Below, one piece after another: positions 34,890-45,992 of a stretch of 64,000 bases of DNA (positions within the stretch are counted from its first letter, which is position 1; each line of letters begins with the position of its first letter). The notes beneath the pieces were generated by a model. That model was not told the DNA's origin. It saw only the letters and a list, made by a program, of their open reading frames with translations, and did not search any database. The stretch covers positions 30,949,711-31,013,710 of the forward strand of contig OX155960.1 in assembly GCA_944548615.1 (NCBI GenBank), written 5' to 3'. This DNA comes from Micropterix aruncella. Lineage: Eukaryota; Arthropoda; Insecta; Lepidoptera; Micropterigidae. Position numbers and translations under genes: made by a program.

Positions 34890-35240
34890 ATTTAGCTTGG
34901 CATTTTTACAATTTTATTGACTTATATTATTACGACTATTTTATTTTTTCTCCGATAATCAAGTGTATTTCATATTTGTAAGACTACTCAATTCATAATT
35001 GTCACGTCAAAATGTTCTAAAGCAAGTTAATATTTTAATACTTTTTTACTATACCATGTCAACTAATTACCTGATTACCTTTGTAGTTTTAAGTATCTAA
35101 TACGATTATTGTACATTATATGGTGAGACTCCTGACAAACTTTAAATATTGATTTTTAGATTTATTTTAATGTTAAGCGGCTATCCAAAGTATTATGTAC
35201 TTAATGTCTAAACAACTATGTGAAAGGTTTTGAAGACTTG
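34890..35240 (+). repeat. Dispersed repeat, homologous to 16872-17270
   Basis: Shares ordered blocks with the first copy: CACGTCAAAATGTTCTAAAG, AAGTTAATATTTTAATA, TTTGTAGTTTTAAG, ATGGTGAGACTCCT and TTAAGCGGCTATC. No coding frame. It is immediately followed by a second copy of an RTE fragment. Confidence 0.65.
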
Positions 35241-35251
35241 ATTTGATTCAT

Positions 35252-35340
35252 GGCCGCGCACCGGGTAACGCTATGTAGGTCTTTAGGCTGGTGGTCTTGA
35301 TAAATATAATAGGAAGCGACTAGATTAGGAAGACGAAGTT
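35252..35340 (+). repeat. Duplicate of the RTE remnant 3' segment (33446-33543)
   Basis: GGCCGCGCACCGGGTAACGC through AGGAAGACGAAG repeats the earlier copy with two substitutions and a small deletion. It includes the same decayed GATAAATATAATAGGAAGCG phrase. Confidence 0.85.
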
Positions 35341-35757
35341 AAATCATTTGTGTTATGAATATGGTATTTGAGAATGATTACGAAATTGTCATCTCGTTGA
35401 TCAAAATATATTTCTTTCCAGTCTTGAACTTATTCTCGACGTGTTTATAGAGTGAGTCTACTCCTTCGCTTCCCCTTGCTTTTCTTTTTGACGTGGTCGC
35501 CGCGGCGCGGGCCTTGTGTTTGCCGCCCTTTCGAAACTCATTTCGTAATTAACGCCGCGTGTAATTAAAAATGTGAAACTAGTATCGACAGCCCACGCTA
35601 CCGTTCCCATTATACACGCACGGAGAGAATATGATTACTCAGTATACCTCGAGCAATAATTTGGTTCTTCTAGCGTTCGTCTAAACGTTCTTCTTCTTCA
35701 TCATCTGTTGCAATGTCCGCTACCTTACCTTAGTAACTACAACGCGAGACGAATTTA
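35341..35757. other. Unassigned stretch
   Basis: Nothing recognised. Confidence 0.4.
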
Positions 35758-36300
35758 ATAATAATAATCATAAAACTCTTTATTTGATTAAACAAATCGA
35801 CGAGCTTATTTCGTTGAAGCAATATCTTACAGCTAACCTTAACCTTATGGAAAAACACGTTTGCGGTAAAAATAAGATAAAACTATTATTAAAATCACTT
35901 ATAAAGGCAGCTCGTATAAAATGTATCTAATATAAAATTCCGACAGAAAATCATTTTTTTTTTTTTAAACTGTAAACAGAGAAGGGAAAGGGGCCGAGAA
36001 AAATTTATAAGCGCGTGTTAAAGTGTTCTTTGAGCCTGCGTTGGAAGCAATATAAACTCCTGTGTTATCCTTACATGTGTGAGTAAAGCATTACAGAGAC
36101 AGGCTCCACGAGTAGAAATCGCTGCTGTGACCAGGAATCGAGAGTAGTAGGTTGTCTTCAGATCTCAGAGGTCGCCCTTGAGCTGATAAAGCGTTGAACC
36201 TAAGTAGGGTAATCTATAAGATAGCTCGGGGCTATCTCAGCAATAAACTGAGGAGTCTCGTATCTTTACCTTTTTCGGTCGTCAACCAGTGATGTCTACT
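35758..36300 (-). pseudogene. CR1/jockey-like LINE 3' fragment, decayed
   Basis: This is a second, more decayed member of the family at 17756-18865. The minus strand ends in AATAAAGAGTTTTATGATTATT at its 3' edge (35758-35780) and has the TTGTAAGATATTGCTTC stretch near 35828. Coding DNA near 36010-36190 aligns with the ARLWN-type C-terminal region (GGCTCCACGAGTAGAAATC parallels CTTGCACCATGGACACAG of the other copy). Stops interrupt the frame. Confidence 0.6.
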
Positions 36301-36814
36301 TCTGTACTCCGAATTTACGAAGTCCCAGTCTTCTCTGGCCGGGATGGCCGTACTGAAGGGATGCTATAAATTATATTCAGGCCGCATGGTACTAGAGTGC
36401 ACCTGAATTAGCTCTCCGATTTTCATATTACCCTGTATTGCTTCAGCGTATATGAAAGATTAAGCGGGGCTAGAGAATAAGATAAAAATACCCATTCTCT
36501 GAAATACCATGTGACTCCCTGCCCATAGAAGATGAAAGGACCATTGATATATATGGCATTAAATTGCTCAACGACATAGTACATTTTGGTAACTTTTCCG
36601 AGTCGGCAAAATGCAGGTGGCGCTGATGGCAGTGACGGCGAATCTAATAACAATTTATTGGGCCATCTATAATAACATTGATAATGAATGTTTTTTTTTG
36701 TTAAAGACTTTTTAATTATAAAAACCCAATTATTTAGCTAATTATAACAATAATATCAGTCAATTATTAGTGCTATCTATCACATTTTATATAAGCTGAT
36801 TACATTATTTACAC
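36301..36814. other. Unassigned stretch
   Basis: No gene recognised. Confidence 0.4.
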
Positions 36815-37940
36815 AGTAGTTGTTACAGCCGCCATATTTTCTTTATGCAACCAACCGATGCAGTTGAGATCGAATAAATTGTCAACTCAATGAAAATCAC
36901 AAAATCTTCTGGGGTTGATGATATTGCTATTGAAACAGTAAAACTTGCACTGCCTGTAATAACCGACGTACTAGCTAACTTATTTAATATTTCGCTGAAA
37001 GATGGTGTTTTCCCGGAGCAATTTAAAATTGCAAAAATTGTTCCATTATATAAAAAAGGCCCGAAAACTGATATTGCCAACTACAGACCAATAGCTCTAA
37101 TGCCGGTTTTTTCAAAAATAGTTAATATCAGGTTAGTCAAATATCTAGAAAATAAACACATTATTTCAAAAACTCAATTTGGTTTTAGGAGAAATAAAGG
37201 GACAATAGATGCACTGCGTTATATTTTATCAACAATGTACAGTAATGTTGACGCGAAACTTTATTCAGTCACGGTCTTCTGCGATCTCTCAAAAGCGTTC
37301 GATATGGTGAATCACAATATGTTGCTTAGTAAACTCGACAAATACGGCATCCGAGGGAGCAGTCTTAAGTGGTTCTACAGTTACCTATCAAATCGGAAAC
37401 AAGTAGTACAACTTTGTAACTACGAAGGCGGATTATTAAAGAATGTAATGTCCAATGTGCAGAAATCCACAAGGGAGTATCCTGGGACCAACCCTTTTCA
37501 TTTTATATATAAATGACCTCCCAACTGCCTTAGCACATTCCAAAGTAACATTATTTGCGGATGACACCAGCATAAACTATGCACATTCTAATATTGACCA
37601 AGTTGTTACAACTTTAAATGCTGAATTGGTTTCGCTAAATGCATGGTTTGAGAGAAACAAGTTATCCCTCAACACGTCCAAAACTGTTTCAATGTTTATA
37701 TCCTCTCAGCAAAATAAAATAAAATACTTCACAGGTACATACTGGGAAAAACATTATAGCCGATGTCAGTTCTCACAAATTTCTTGGATTAGTTTTAGAT
37801 AATCACTTGAGATGAATTGCACACGGAGAACAATTAAGAGACAAACTCTCTAGTGCCTGTTTTCTGCTGCGCCAAATACGAAAACTGATTAATTCTAAGG
37901 ACACAAAAACATCATTGAAATAATACAGAGATATAGAATG
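36815..37940 (+). pseudogene. Jockey/CR1-like LINE reverse transcriptase, 5'-truncated
   Basis: Reverse transcriptase of a non-LTR retrotransposon. Upstream of the open block, FLQPTD leads into the RT fingers. The open frame at 36890-37516 contains SSGVDDIAIETVK, VPLYKKGPKTDIANYRPIAL, TQFGFRRNKGTIDAL, FCDLSKAFDMVNHNMLLSKL (palm motif with the first catalytic Asp) and WFYSYLSNRKQVVQL. A frameshift near 37455-37480 moves the rest to the frame ending at 37802, with NPQGSILGPTLFILYINDLP and TLFADDTSI (FADD catalytic pair at 37554-37565). After a stop, LDNHLR and KLSSACFLLRQIRKLI are readable to about 37920. Both catalytic regions are recognisable, but the frameshift, stops and missing endonuclease make it inactive. 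Confidence 0.9.
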
Positions 37941-39164
37941 CAATCTGTTAATCTATCTGAACTTAAAGTGCGTAATTATTACGTATTGAAACCTGTATAC
38001 CTAATTAAACATTGACATATTTATTTAAATAATATTAAAATAATAAAAACCATGGTATAACAATTAGTTTGTTATTATATTATTTCTATATAGGATACCG
38101 TAGAGGCGTATTTAGAGCGCCATCTAAAGTGCGCCGCTGTACTGTTATACCACGAACCCCGCCATATTTAACTTATTAAGAATATTAATTAATTTTTGGG
38201 ACTATGAGTGTCATCTAAAAGCTGCGTTTCCTAATGAAAACCCAGCTGCTGAATGTAGGACTGCATTAAGCATTCTAATGCACTATATAATTAATGATAG
38301 AATGTTGAAATGATCTTGTTTCTAGCCTGTATATAGACTGGTCACGAATCTATCCTAAAGATCGAAATACGATATCAGTATTTATATTTATTTAAAATTA
38401 TACAAGCAGTTTCTACCGATGCACAATATATTTAAGGCGATGGTGTTAGAAATGTATGCAGAGGATTCTTAAACTGGAAAATTATCGTACGCATGACGTC
38501 GACGATCCGCTCACGTATCAATGGTCCATTGACAAAATTGCATAATATATTTTTTTTTTTACTTTTTTATGCTACAGTTGTTTGAAAGTGAGGATGGCAC
38601 GATATTCAATTCTCAATTTCTTGGTAAAAAAATATATTTTTTAATCAGTACTGCACTCCTCAACCGGACTGTCGTGAAAGAATATTCGCCGCGTTTATTA
38701 CCGCCTCCAGTTTACCTGCAAGTGCTACCTTATTACGTCCGAAAAGGCCCCTTTGGACCATTAAGGCGTGAACAGTTCTAGTTAACCCTTAAACGGAAGG
38801 CGGCGGAGGTCGTTGTAAGTCGATACTAGGGCGCGAATGAAACTCGATAATTCTGCGACGATTAACGACCACACTTAAATTTAACGATACAAAACCGTGG
38901 AATGGGCATACGCGAGACGATTCGAAAGGTCGGACTAGAGTCGTGATATGGACTACCAATGTACGAGTGAGTATAAATTTGAGTATGTACAAGTATGTAC
39001 AAAGGAGATACATAATTCTCATATATATTATAGAAATTAGCGAATATATTCAGTACTTCTAATGAGTATTTCTTTACACTAATTTTGTGTTCTTATGCTA
39101 GTTTTTAATACACGTTTCTATTACCTACTACTCTTAGAAGTGCTCCGATCTTTAAAAATAAAAA
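37941..39164. other. Sequence separating the LINE RT from its C-terminus
   Basis: This 1.2-kb segment interrupts the LINE between LLRQIRKLI and the later C-terminal block. It contains a short inverted repeat, ATGGTATAACA (about 38052) against TGTTATACCAC (about 38145), possibly a small MITE. Otherwise it is AT-rich. A 70-codon frame at 38569-38781 has no known domain. Confidence 0.5.
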
Positions 39165-39510
39165 AAGTTTGTAGTTTATGCGATAGCAAATTTGGAAGGC
39201 TACGAAAAGCACTCGAATTTTCACGAACATTACATACGCAATAAAAATAACATCGTGATTCCAAAAGTCCAGCTGGGTTTATACCAGAAATCTTTTTTAT
39301 ATTTGGGCTTTAAATTTTTCAATCTGCTGCCAACAGAAATTAAAAAATTCAAAGAGTTGGCATTCAAAAAGTGCATAAAAGGAAACCTAGCCAACCATGC
39401 TCTCTATAACTTAGATGAATTTAACAAGTTTGTGGTTGAGTTTAAAGTGTAATTATATAAATGTAATCTATTTGTTTATTGCTGAATAAACTTTTTTTTT
39501 ATAAATAATT
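39165..39510 (+). pseudogene. Jockey/CR1-like LINE C-terminus
   Basis: The frame contains HEHYIRNKNNIVIPKVQL, KSFLYLGFKFFNLLPTEIK, AFKKCIKGNLANHALYN and DEFNKF before a stop at 39450-39452. This is the HDTR....N...P..R......S....G...YN.LP...K....FK......L....YY...EF pattern seen at the end of this LINE group's ORF2. Orientation and family fit the RT block at 36815-37940, so the two were probably one element. A T-rich/A-rich 3' end follows near 39490. Confidence 0.75.
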
Positions 39511-42019
39511 ATGCGATATTATGATATAGATTATTTCTATATCTTTTACAGTATTTTATTTAAATTTCCTTTTAGAGTAATTTCGTTTTTATATTTTGTT
39601 ATCTTAGTAGTACTCTAGTTCTGATTTTTCTTGAAAAACCTATTGATTATTATTTTTTTAAATATTGACTATTATTGCATTTTTTTTGTTATTTGTGATT
39701 TTTTTTATTATTAACCCATACGTACCTTTATATAAAGTATATGTACATGTAATGAAGATATTATTAATTGTAAGACAATGAAAAATGACGCATGCGACAG
39801 TATGTACTTTTTGGAATTACTAAACTATGACTATGACTATGACTATTCTTAAATCGTAGTCGTTTTCAAAATTTGTCTGGCTTGCCATGCTTAGATTATG
39901 TTCCCTCAATGCGAAAAAAATTCTTTCATAATGTATGCGAACATCTAGAAAATCTCAATAATAATGTACGCATCTTTTGATTAATATTTCAGTTCAGTAA
40001 AGGAGAGATCATCTGGCGCAAGTCTGGCTCAAAATCTTAGCCCAGCAGTTCCCAAACTTTTTTAGAAACGGAACCCTTTGCTAATCTCCTACATTTGGTG
40101 TAACCGTTATGCCATGGGATTTACGGGGGCGGCGAAAATTCATATTTTGTTACATATGAATTTTGTAGAAAGTACGAGATAAATAATTAAATGGTTATAG
40201 GGATGAATGATTTATGTCAATTTTATTTTGTAAATGAGATACTTTTTTATGATGTATAAATTTAATTGAAATATATATTTTTTAGGAACAACTATTAGGT
40301 TTACAGACGATATTTTTTTTCTCTTTCAAATATACCCTGGCTAAAATATTATATTTTAAGTTAGTAAATTTTATAAAACGGAATCACCAAAAAAAATACA
40401 ATGTTGACATCGATCGTTCTTTCCCTTAACCTTCAATTGTAATAATTAAAGATACAAATTCAACACCAACATAACTTAAGCAAAAAGGGCTAAAGAGTTT
40501 TAACCATTTGGCGAAAATCTTAATTGATATCCTATGTATTTTTGATTAACTCAACCAGTATCAAAAAGGTTCGTCCACTGCGTCCACTGAACGATGAGAG
40601 ATCAATATGGCATAAACAACAGCAGAAGGACAACATGAAAAACGAATTTTATACATCATTCCAGCGTCTCATTCTTCTTCACGTCGCTTATTCCGAAACC
40701 TACTCAATTATACCTACCCATGCGGTTTCGTTTTTAAATAAGTGTAATTTATGGTCGAAAACATGGGATTATTTCCACCAGCTGAATAATAAATATCCTT
40801 TCCCCAGCTTTTTAAGTGCAAACCTCGTTAAGCACATTTGGGTCGCGAGCATATATGTGTTTTCTTTCATTCATTGTGTATTTACTAACGCTACATCGAT
40901 GGAGCACGTACATAATATAAAATAAAGTTACAGGAATAGCAATCGAGATACCGAAAGAGTAAATAGCGAAACACGATATTTGACTACTTTCTAAAAAAAA
41001 GCGCTGAATAATAAAAAGAACTTTGATTTGAAAAAAACACAATCTAAGGAATACACTAACGACATTTTACTACTTTACAGAAGTGCTAGAGTACATTCGT
41101 AAGTATAGGTTAAAGTTGAACATTTAAAAAAATAGAAACTGACCATTTTGCGTGCCTTGGCTACAATTTAGTAATTTTAGGGAGTTAAAAACCGCACGTG
41201 GATAATAATTATTTTGCAGGAACAACAACGTAAAGATTATTCGTAAATATGCTATATTCTCAATAAGCATATATGTGATGTATTGTTCTTTTTTGGGTAT
41301 GTTTTAATCACTTAAGGAAAATTACTGGAAAAATCAGGAAAATCGGATACACAGCTCATAGCAGATATCTATGGTAAATTTTGAACTACAAAGATCTACA
41401 CATTTGTAAATGCTTGACAAATTTGAGCACTTTGGCGATTAATTCCCAATCTCTTATTTTATTTTTGTTATTTTATTTTATAGTCAAAAAGGAAATTATG
41501 TCGCCACAATGTAAACACGAGAAATAAAAGTATGGTTTTATTTTCCTAGTTTCGTATAAAAAAGTATAATCCTCTTTTATGGGTTAGTGTATACACTTTT
41601 ATAATAGATTTCCTAATGACGTTTTAAACTTTCCGCGTATTACATTTATGTCTCATACGAACGAACAAGTAGGTACTTCATAAAATAGACGATTACTTAC
41701 CTGATAGAATGCATGGTTTTAATCAATCAAAATATTTTTGTTCATTACTCTAACCGTATGCTACTTTATGATTGCAATTATCATTATTTTATTTAACAAC
41801 ATTGAAAAATCAGGAGGATTCCTAAGTCCACATATTTATATACTATATTTTAACAAGATTTTATTTACCTTGCAATGTTTGTCAGTATGTTAGTGTGTTT
41901 AGGTCAAATCTTGAAAAACGGAATTAGAACCACTTAAACTTAACCCAGGAAATTTAAATTTTACATGTTGGTTCAGTTCCGATGACAATGCATTTTATGG
42001 TAAGCGTCATGCTTACCAT
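39511..42019. other. AT-rich stretch with one hAT-like terminus
   Basis: CAGCAGTTCCCAAACTTTTT at 40045-40064 resembles the CAGTGGTTCCCAAACTTTTT start of widespread hAT elements, but no matching right end was found. A palindrome around AATGCATTTTATGGTAAGC at 41985-42035 borders the next element. The 133-codon frame at 40524-40925 has no recognisable domain. Confidence 0.4.
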
Positions 42020-42795
42020 CAAAATGCATTGTAATCGGAACTTATGGAGAAGGTTATCAGTTCGGTTGTATCTTTAAAAACAATGCTTTGTATTTTTTTA
42101 AACATTTTTTTATTAAAATGCTCTGTCCCAAGCCAACCCTGGGTGCAGCACCCATGTCATAATGGAACTTAGAACGGGCTATCATAATTGAATGCATATA
42201 CAAATTTTCCTGTCTGTGCTATCGACCGTTAAGGAGTCCCCTCGTTGGAAACCAACCCTGGGCGTAGCAGCCCTATCGTGGTGACACTTAGAACGGGCTC
42301 TCATAATTGAATGCATACAAAATTTCGTTTCTGGGCTGTCGACCGTTGAAGAGTCTCCTCGTTGGAAGCCAACCCTGGGTGCAACAGCCCTGTGGCGGTG
42401 AAACTTAGAACGGGCTATCATAATTGAATGCGTATGAAAAATTTTGTTTCTGTACTTTCGACCGTCGAGGAATCCTCTCATCGTAAGCCAATCCTGGGTG
42501 CAGAACCAGGTCATGCTTAATATAAAAAAATACGTTATCATCGGAATTGAATCAACATGTACATTCTCAACTTCATATAATAATATTTGAAGAGTTCCCT
42601 CAATTCCTCATGGATTCCATAATCAGAACAGCATTAAAATGGGACCAATCTGCAAGTATATCCTTTCAAATAAAAAATAAAAATTTCAAATCGGTTCATA
42701 AATGGCAGAGTTCTGAGGTAACAAACATTAAAAAAAGATACAACTGAACTGATAACCTTCTCTATAAGTTCCGATTACAATGCATTTTTATGGTA
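42020..42795 (-). mobile_element. Non-autonomous element with internal 119-bp minisatellite, copy 1
   Basis: The ends are inverted: AATCGGAACTTATGGAGAAG, then GTTATCAGTTCGGTTG near 42031-42066, is matched in reverse complement at about 42745-42787. Read on the minus strand, the interior has a TTACCTCAGAACTCTGCC to CCGATTTG block, a GGAATTGAGGGAA phrase, then tandem repeats. The order and sequence match the element at 44396-45080 in opposite orientation. No coding frame. The family is not identified. Confidence 0.65.
42133..42500 (-). repeat. Minisatellite, about 119-bp unit, three copies
   Basis: CCAACCCTGGG starts units at 42133, 42252 and 42369, with a partial start at 42488, so the periods are 119, 117 and 119. 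Each unit carries TTAGAACGGGCT, ATAATTGAATGC and TCGACCGTT. Confidence 0.9.
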
Positions 42796-42815
42796 AGATT
42801 CAACTTTATAGAATA

Positions 42816-43080
42816 CTAAATGACCCGTGCCCACTTCGTTGGGCGGTAAAACTTTTTACTTGTGATGAAATTATGAGTGTGGTTCGGTTAGTACTGAGTG
42901 CTATGATTTATTTCCTAACTGCCAAAAGAAGGGTTATATTTTTACTGCATTTGTATGTTTGTATTTGCAATAATTTGCATGCCAATTTGACTATATTACC
43001 GTTATTTGTGAGTGTCAGTAGATCCAGAGATTACTTCCTACAACGTCACAAACTTTACCTCTTTATAATATTAGTATAGA
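42816..43080 (-). mobile_element. Short non-autonomous Helitron
   Basis: Minus-strand 5' end TCTATACTAATATTATAAAG at 43080, with host T beyond it on the plus strand (A/TC junction). The 3' end at 42816-42850 reads hairpin GCCCAACGAAGTGGGC, then ACGGGTCATTTAG, with CTAG degraded to TTAG. 265 bp, no coding capacity. This 5' end is typical of short Helitrons common in Lepidoptera. Confidence 0.65.
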
Positions 43081-43189
43081 TTAGTATAGACACGGAGGCG
43101 GTTCCATACCTATGTCGTATTATCTCTTTACCTATTTATGCAGTAAAAGGGAAAAAGTCTTTTTTTTTAAACGCTTGAGACTATAAATT

Positions 43190-43624
43190 TACTTATTTTG
43201 ATAAGAATTAATAATTGTTGATAATATGACCAATAAACATGACCTAACGATTTAAATTATATTTTTAATATAAAATACTACTTTTTGTAACTTAAATATA
43301 AAAGTTAGGCATATGCTGTCGCTGACTTTTTTGTAGGCATTATCAAGCTCTACAACTTTTCTCTAGAACCTAATCATAATTCTCTCATCGTTAAGACGGC
43401 GTTAGTTAGAAACGTTTTCGTTCGACCGCTTATTCTCTGACTTACTTGTCAAATCCGACTACCACGAAAAGGTCTTTTCATTTTTCGGATTAATATATAG
43501 CCTATGAAATTCACAAATAATGTGGTTTTCTATTGGTAAAAGAATTTTCAAAATCGATTCAGTAGATCCAGAGATTACTTCCTACAACGTCACAAACTTT
43601 ACCTCTTTATAATATTAGTATAGA
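43190..43624 (-). mobile_element. Second short Helitron, 5' part
   Basis: The 66 bp at 43559-43624 are identical to 43015-43080, including the TCTATACTAATATTATAAAG 5' end. The 3' hairpin and CTRR end were not located, so the left boundary is approximate. Sequence near 43290-43550 resembles the remnant at 55561-55926 (AAATATAAAAGTTAG). Confidence 0.55.
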
Positions 43625-44395
43625 AGAGGAAGTGGTTCTAATTCTGCTTGCAAGATTTGACATAAACAAACATACTGACAAACATTGTAAGGTATATAAA
43701 GCTTGTAAATAAAAAATAGCAACAACGTTGTATCTAGCAACATAGTAGATAGCTACGAAGAATTAAAAAATATTACTTACAGCAGGTACGTTCTACGACA
43801 GCGTAGCATCCGTAGAGCGATACTGTCACGATCGTCAGCACCGAAAATGAATAAAAAATCTGTCTTATTGTTTAAACGACCAACCTTATTAAATACATGT
43901 CGCGATATTCGCATATTATTGCCCAGACCGTAGAGCGCATTAAAATGCTGCTGCGTGACGAAAAGGCTTTGAATTGGGCCCTCGAAGAACCTACACACGT
44001 GTATGTATACCTATATAACCTGGTAAACAGATTGGTTTCATATTTACAAAATCATTACTCTGAAACATTGCGGCCAACCAAATTACATTTTCGATTCAAT
44101 GTCGAATTCTAAGAAACGTTAAGCTTTCTGGGGGCCTTTTCTGGGGCCCACTTTTGGTTTTTGCCATGATTACTAAAAATTCGATTTCACAGATATGTGT
44201 TTTAAAATTGCAAAATGAGTCAAAATTATCACAGTAAAAAAAAAGTTGGTAAAATCACATAGTAAAAGACGGGAATTCAGTATTTGACTAAAGTACCTAC
44301 AGAGATTTTGCAAAAATAATTCTGAACATGAAATCCTTAAGAGGTGAATCCTTAGAACTCCAGAACGTTAAAGTCTTCAGAAATCCCTCGGTTTT
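43625..44395. other. Unassigned stretch
   Basis: Overlapping frames of 71-73 codons on both strands, no known domain. Confidence 0.4.
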
Positions 44396-45080
44396 TAACC
44401 GACTTCAAAAAAAACAAGGAGGAGGTTATCAATTCGGTTGTATTTTTTAAAAATGTTTCTTACCTCAGAACTTTAAACCGATTTGGAAAATTCTTCTCTT
44501 ATTTGAAAAAATATATACTTCCAGATTGGTCCTATTTTTATCAAAATCCTGTTCTGGTTATGGGATCCATAGGGAATTGAGGGAAATCCTCCAATATTAT
44601 CATATGAAGTTGATATATTACATGTTGATTCAGTTCCGATGACATTTCCGTTCCGATGCATTTTTTACGGTAAGCATGACCTGATTCTACACTCAGGGTT
44701 GGCTCCCGACGAGGGGACTTCCCAACGGTCAACAGCACATACACGAAATTTTGTATACGCATTCAGTTATGATAGCCCGTTCTAAGTTTCACCATGACAT
44801 GGCTGCTGCACTCAGGGTTGACTCCCGACAAGGGGACTCCTCAACGGTCAACAACACAGACACGAAATTTTGTGTATGCATTCAATTACGACAGGCTGTT
44901 CTAAGTTTCACCAAGACAGGACTGTAGCACCCAGGGTTGGCTTCCAACGAGGGAACTCCTCAACGGTCAACAGCACAGACACAAGATTTTGTATACGCAT
45001 TCAATTATAATAGCCTGTTCTAAGTATCACCATGACATGACTGCTGCTTTTATTTTTAAAAATGAAGTCGTTTTTTTAAT
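44396..45080 (+). mobile_element. Non-autonomous element with internal 119-bp minisatellite, copy 2
   Basis: Starts AACCGACTTCAAAAAAAACA then GGAGGAGGTTATCAATTCGG, and ends near TTTTTAAAAATGAAGTCGTT, which is roughly inverted relative to the start. The interior (TTACCTCAGAACTTTAAACC, GGAATTGAGGGAAATCC, ACATGTTGATTCAGTTCCGA) matches copy 1 in reverse complement. Non-coding. Confidence 0.7.
44691..45047 (+). repeat. Minisatellite, 119-bp unit, three copies
   Basis: Units start with ACTCAGGGTTGG at 44691, 44810 and 44929 (ACCCAGGGTTGG in the last), exactly 119 bp apart. Each holds AACGGTCAACA, ACACGAAATTTTGT and TTCTAAGTTTCACC. Confidence 0.95.
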
Positions 45081-45764
45081 GCTGTGTATTATCTTATTGA
45101 TTATAATGTTTATGTGATGTGTTAGGATGTATTGCACTGCTGTGGACGTTCTTGCGATGTATAGAAACAAAATAATCAAAATAGAAGTATAGACACATCT
45201 AAAAGATTTATATTCGTTGACTTTTTAAATTTGAAATTCCTTTCTCATTCTATGAATTTGACATCATTAACATAGTTTTATTGCAGCGAATATAACCGTT
45301 TTTTTTATATCGACTTTACTAATCATGGAGTAACTCTTCATGAGTTATCTTATTATTTTTCACAAATTTACAATGCATATTTTCTTTATCAACTATGTTT
45401 TTTTTAAAATAGAAGATGCCATTGTAAAACATTTTATAATTTTTATATTATTTATTATTTTTTATTTATTTTTTTAATTTTTTTAATCATATTACGACAT
45501 TTTATATATTTTTTTATTTACTATGATCATGCTATATCTATATTTTTAAAGTTATAAGTATAATTATAAGTTTAATTTGAAATATTTTAATACACTTTGT
45601 GTGTTTCATTTTAATAATATGTTCATATGAATAAATCATTTCAATACATAGAGTCTTCCTTGGTACGGGTTATGGCCAGATACTGCAATTAATACAATGT
45701 AAATTAATATTTTTTAATGAATACAATTATTATTAATATCATTATTATTGTGCACTTGGAGCTT
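45081..45764. other. AT-rich stretch
   Basis: No gene or element recognised. Confidence 0.5.
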
Positions 45765-45992
45765 GGGAGCTAATAAGCCCTTGCTGAGTTGGCCACGATG
45801 ACCCATTTTGTTCAGGGTTGGTCACACTCACGGGTCAACACCCATTACGGCGGCCTCCACGCATGAAGTGCGAGCCCGGGCAGGACTCTAGGCTTAGGGC
45901 TAGTTTCCCTTAGGAGTCAACCTTCTGGAGCTCCTGGACGGTCTGCGGACCGTGCGGCGTAAGCTAATCGATTGCGCACTCTGACTAACAGT

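Noticed and set aside
40524..40925. 133-codon open frame
   Set aside because: AT-rich, no domain and no splice or promoter context. A frame of this length is expected by chance in 64 kb.
42133..42500. CRISPR or satellite array at the 119-bp tandem units
   Set aside because: Units are contiguous without spacers, number only three, and sit within a dispersed mobile element.
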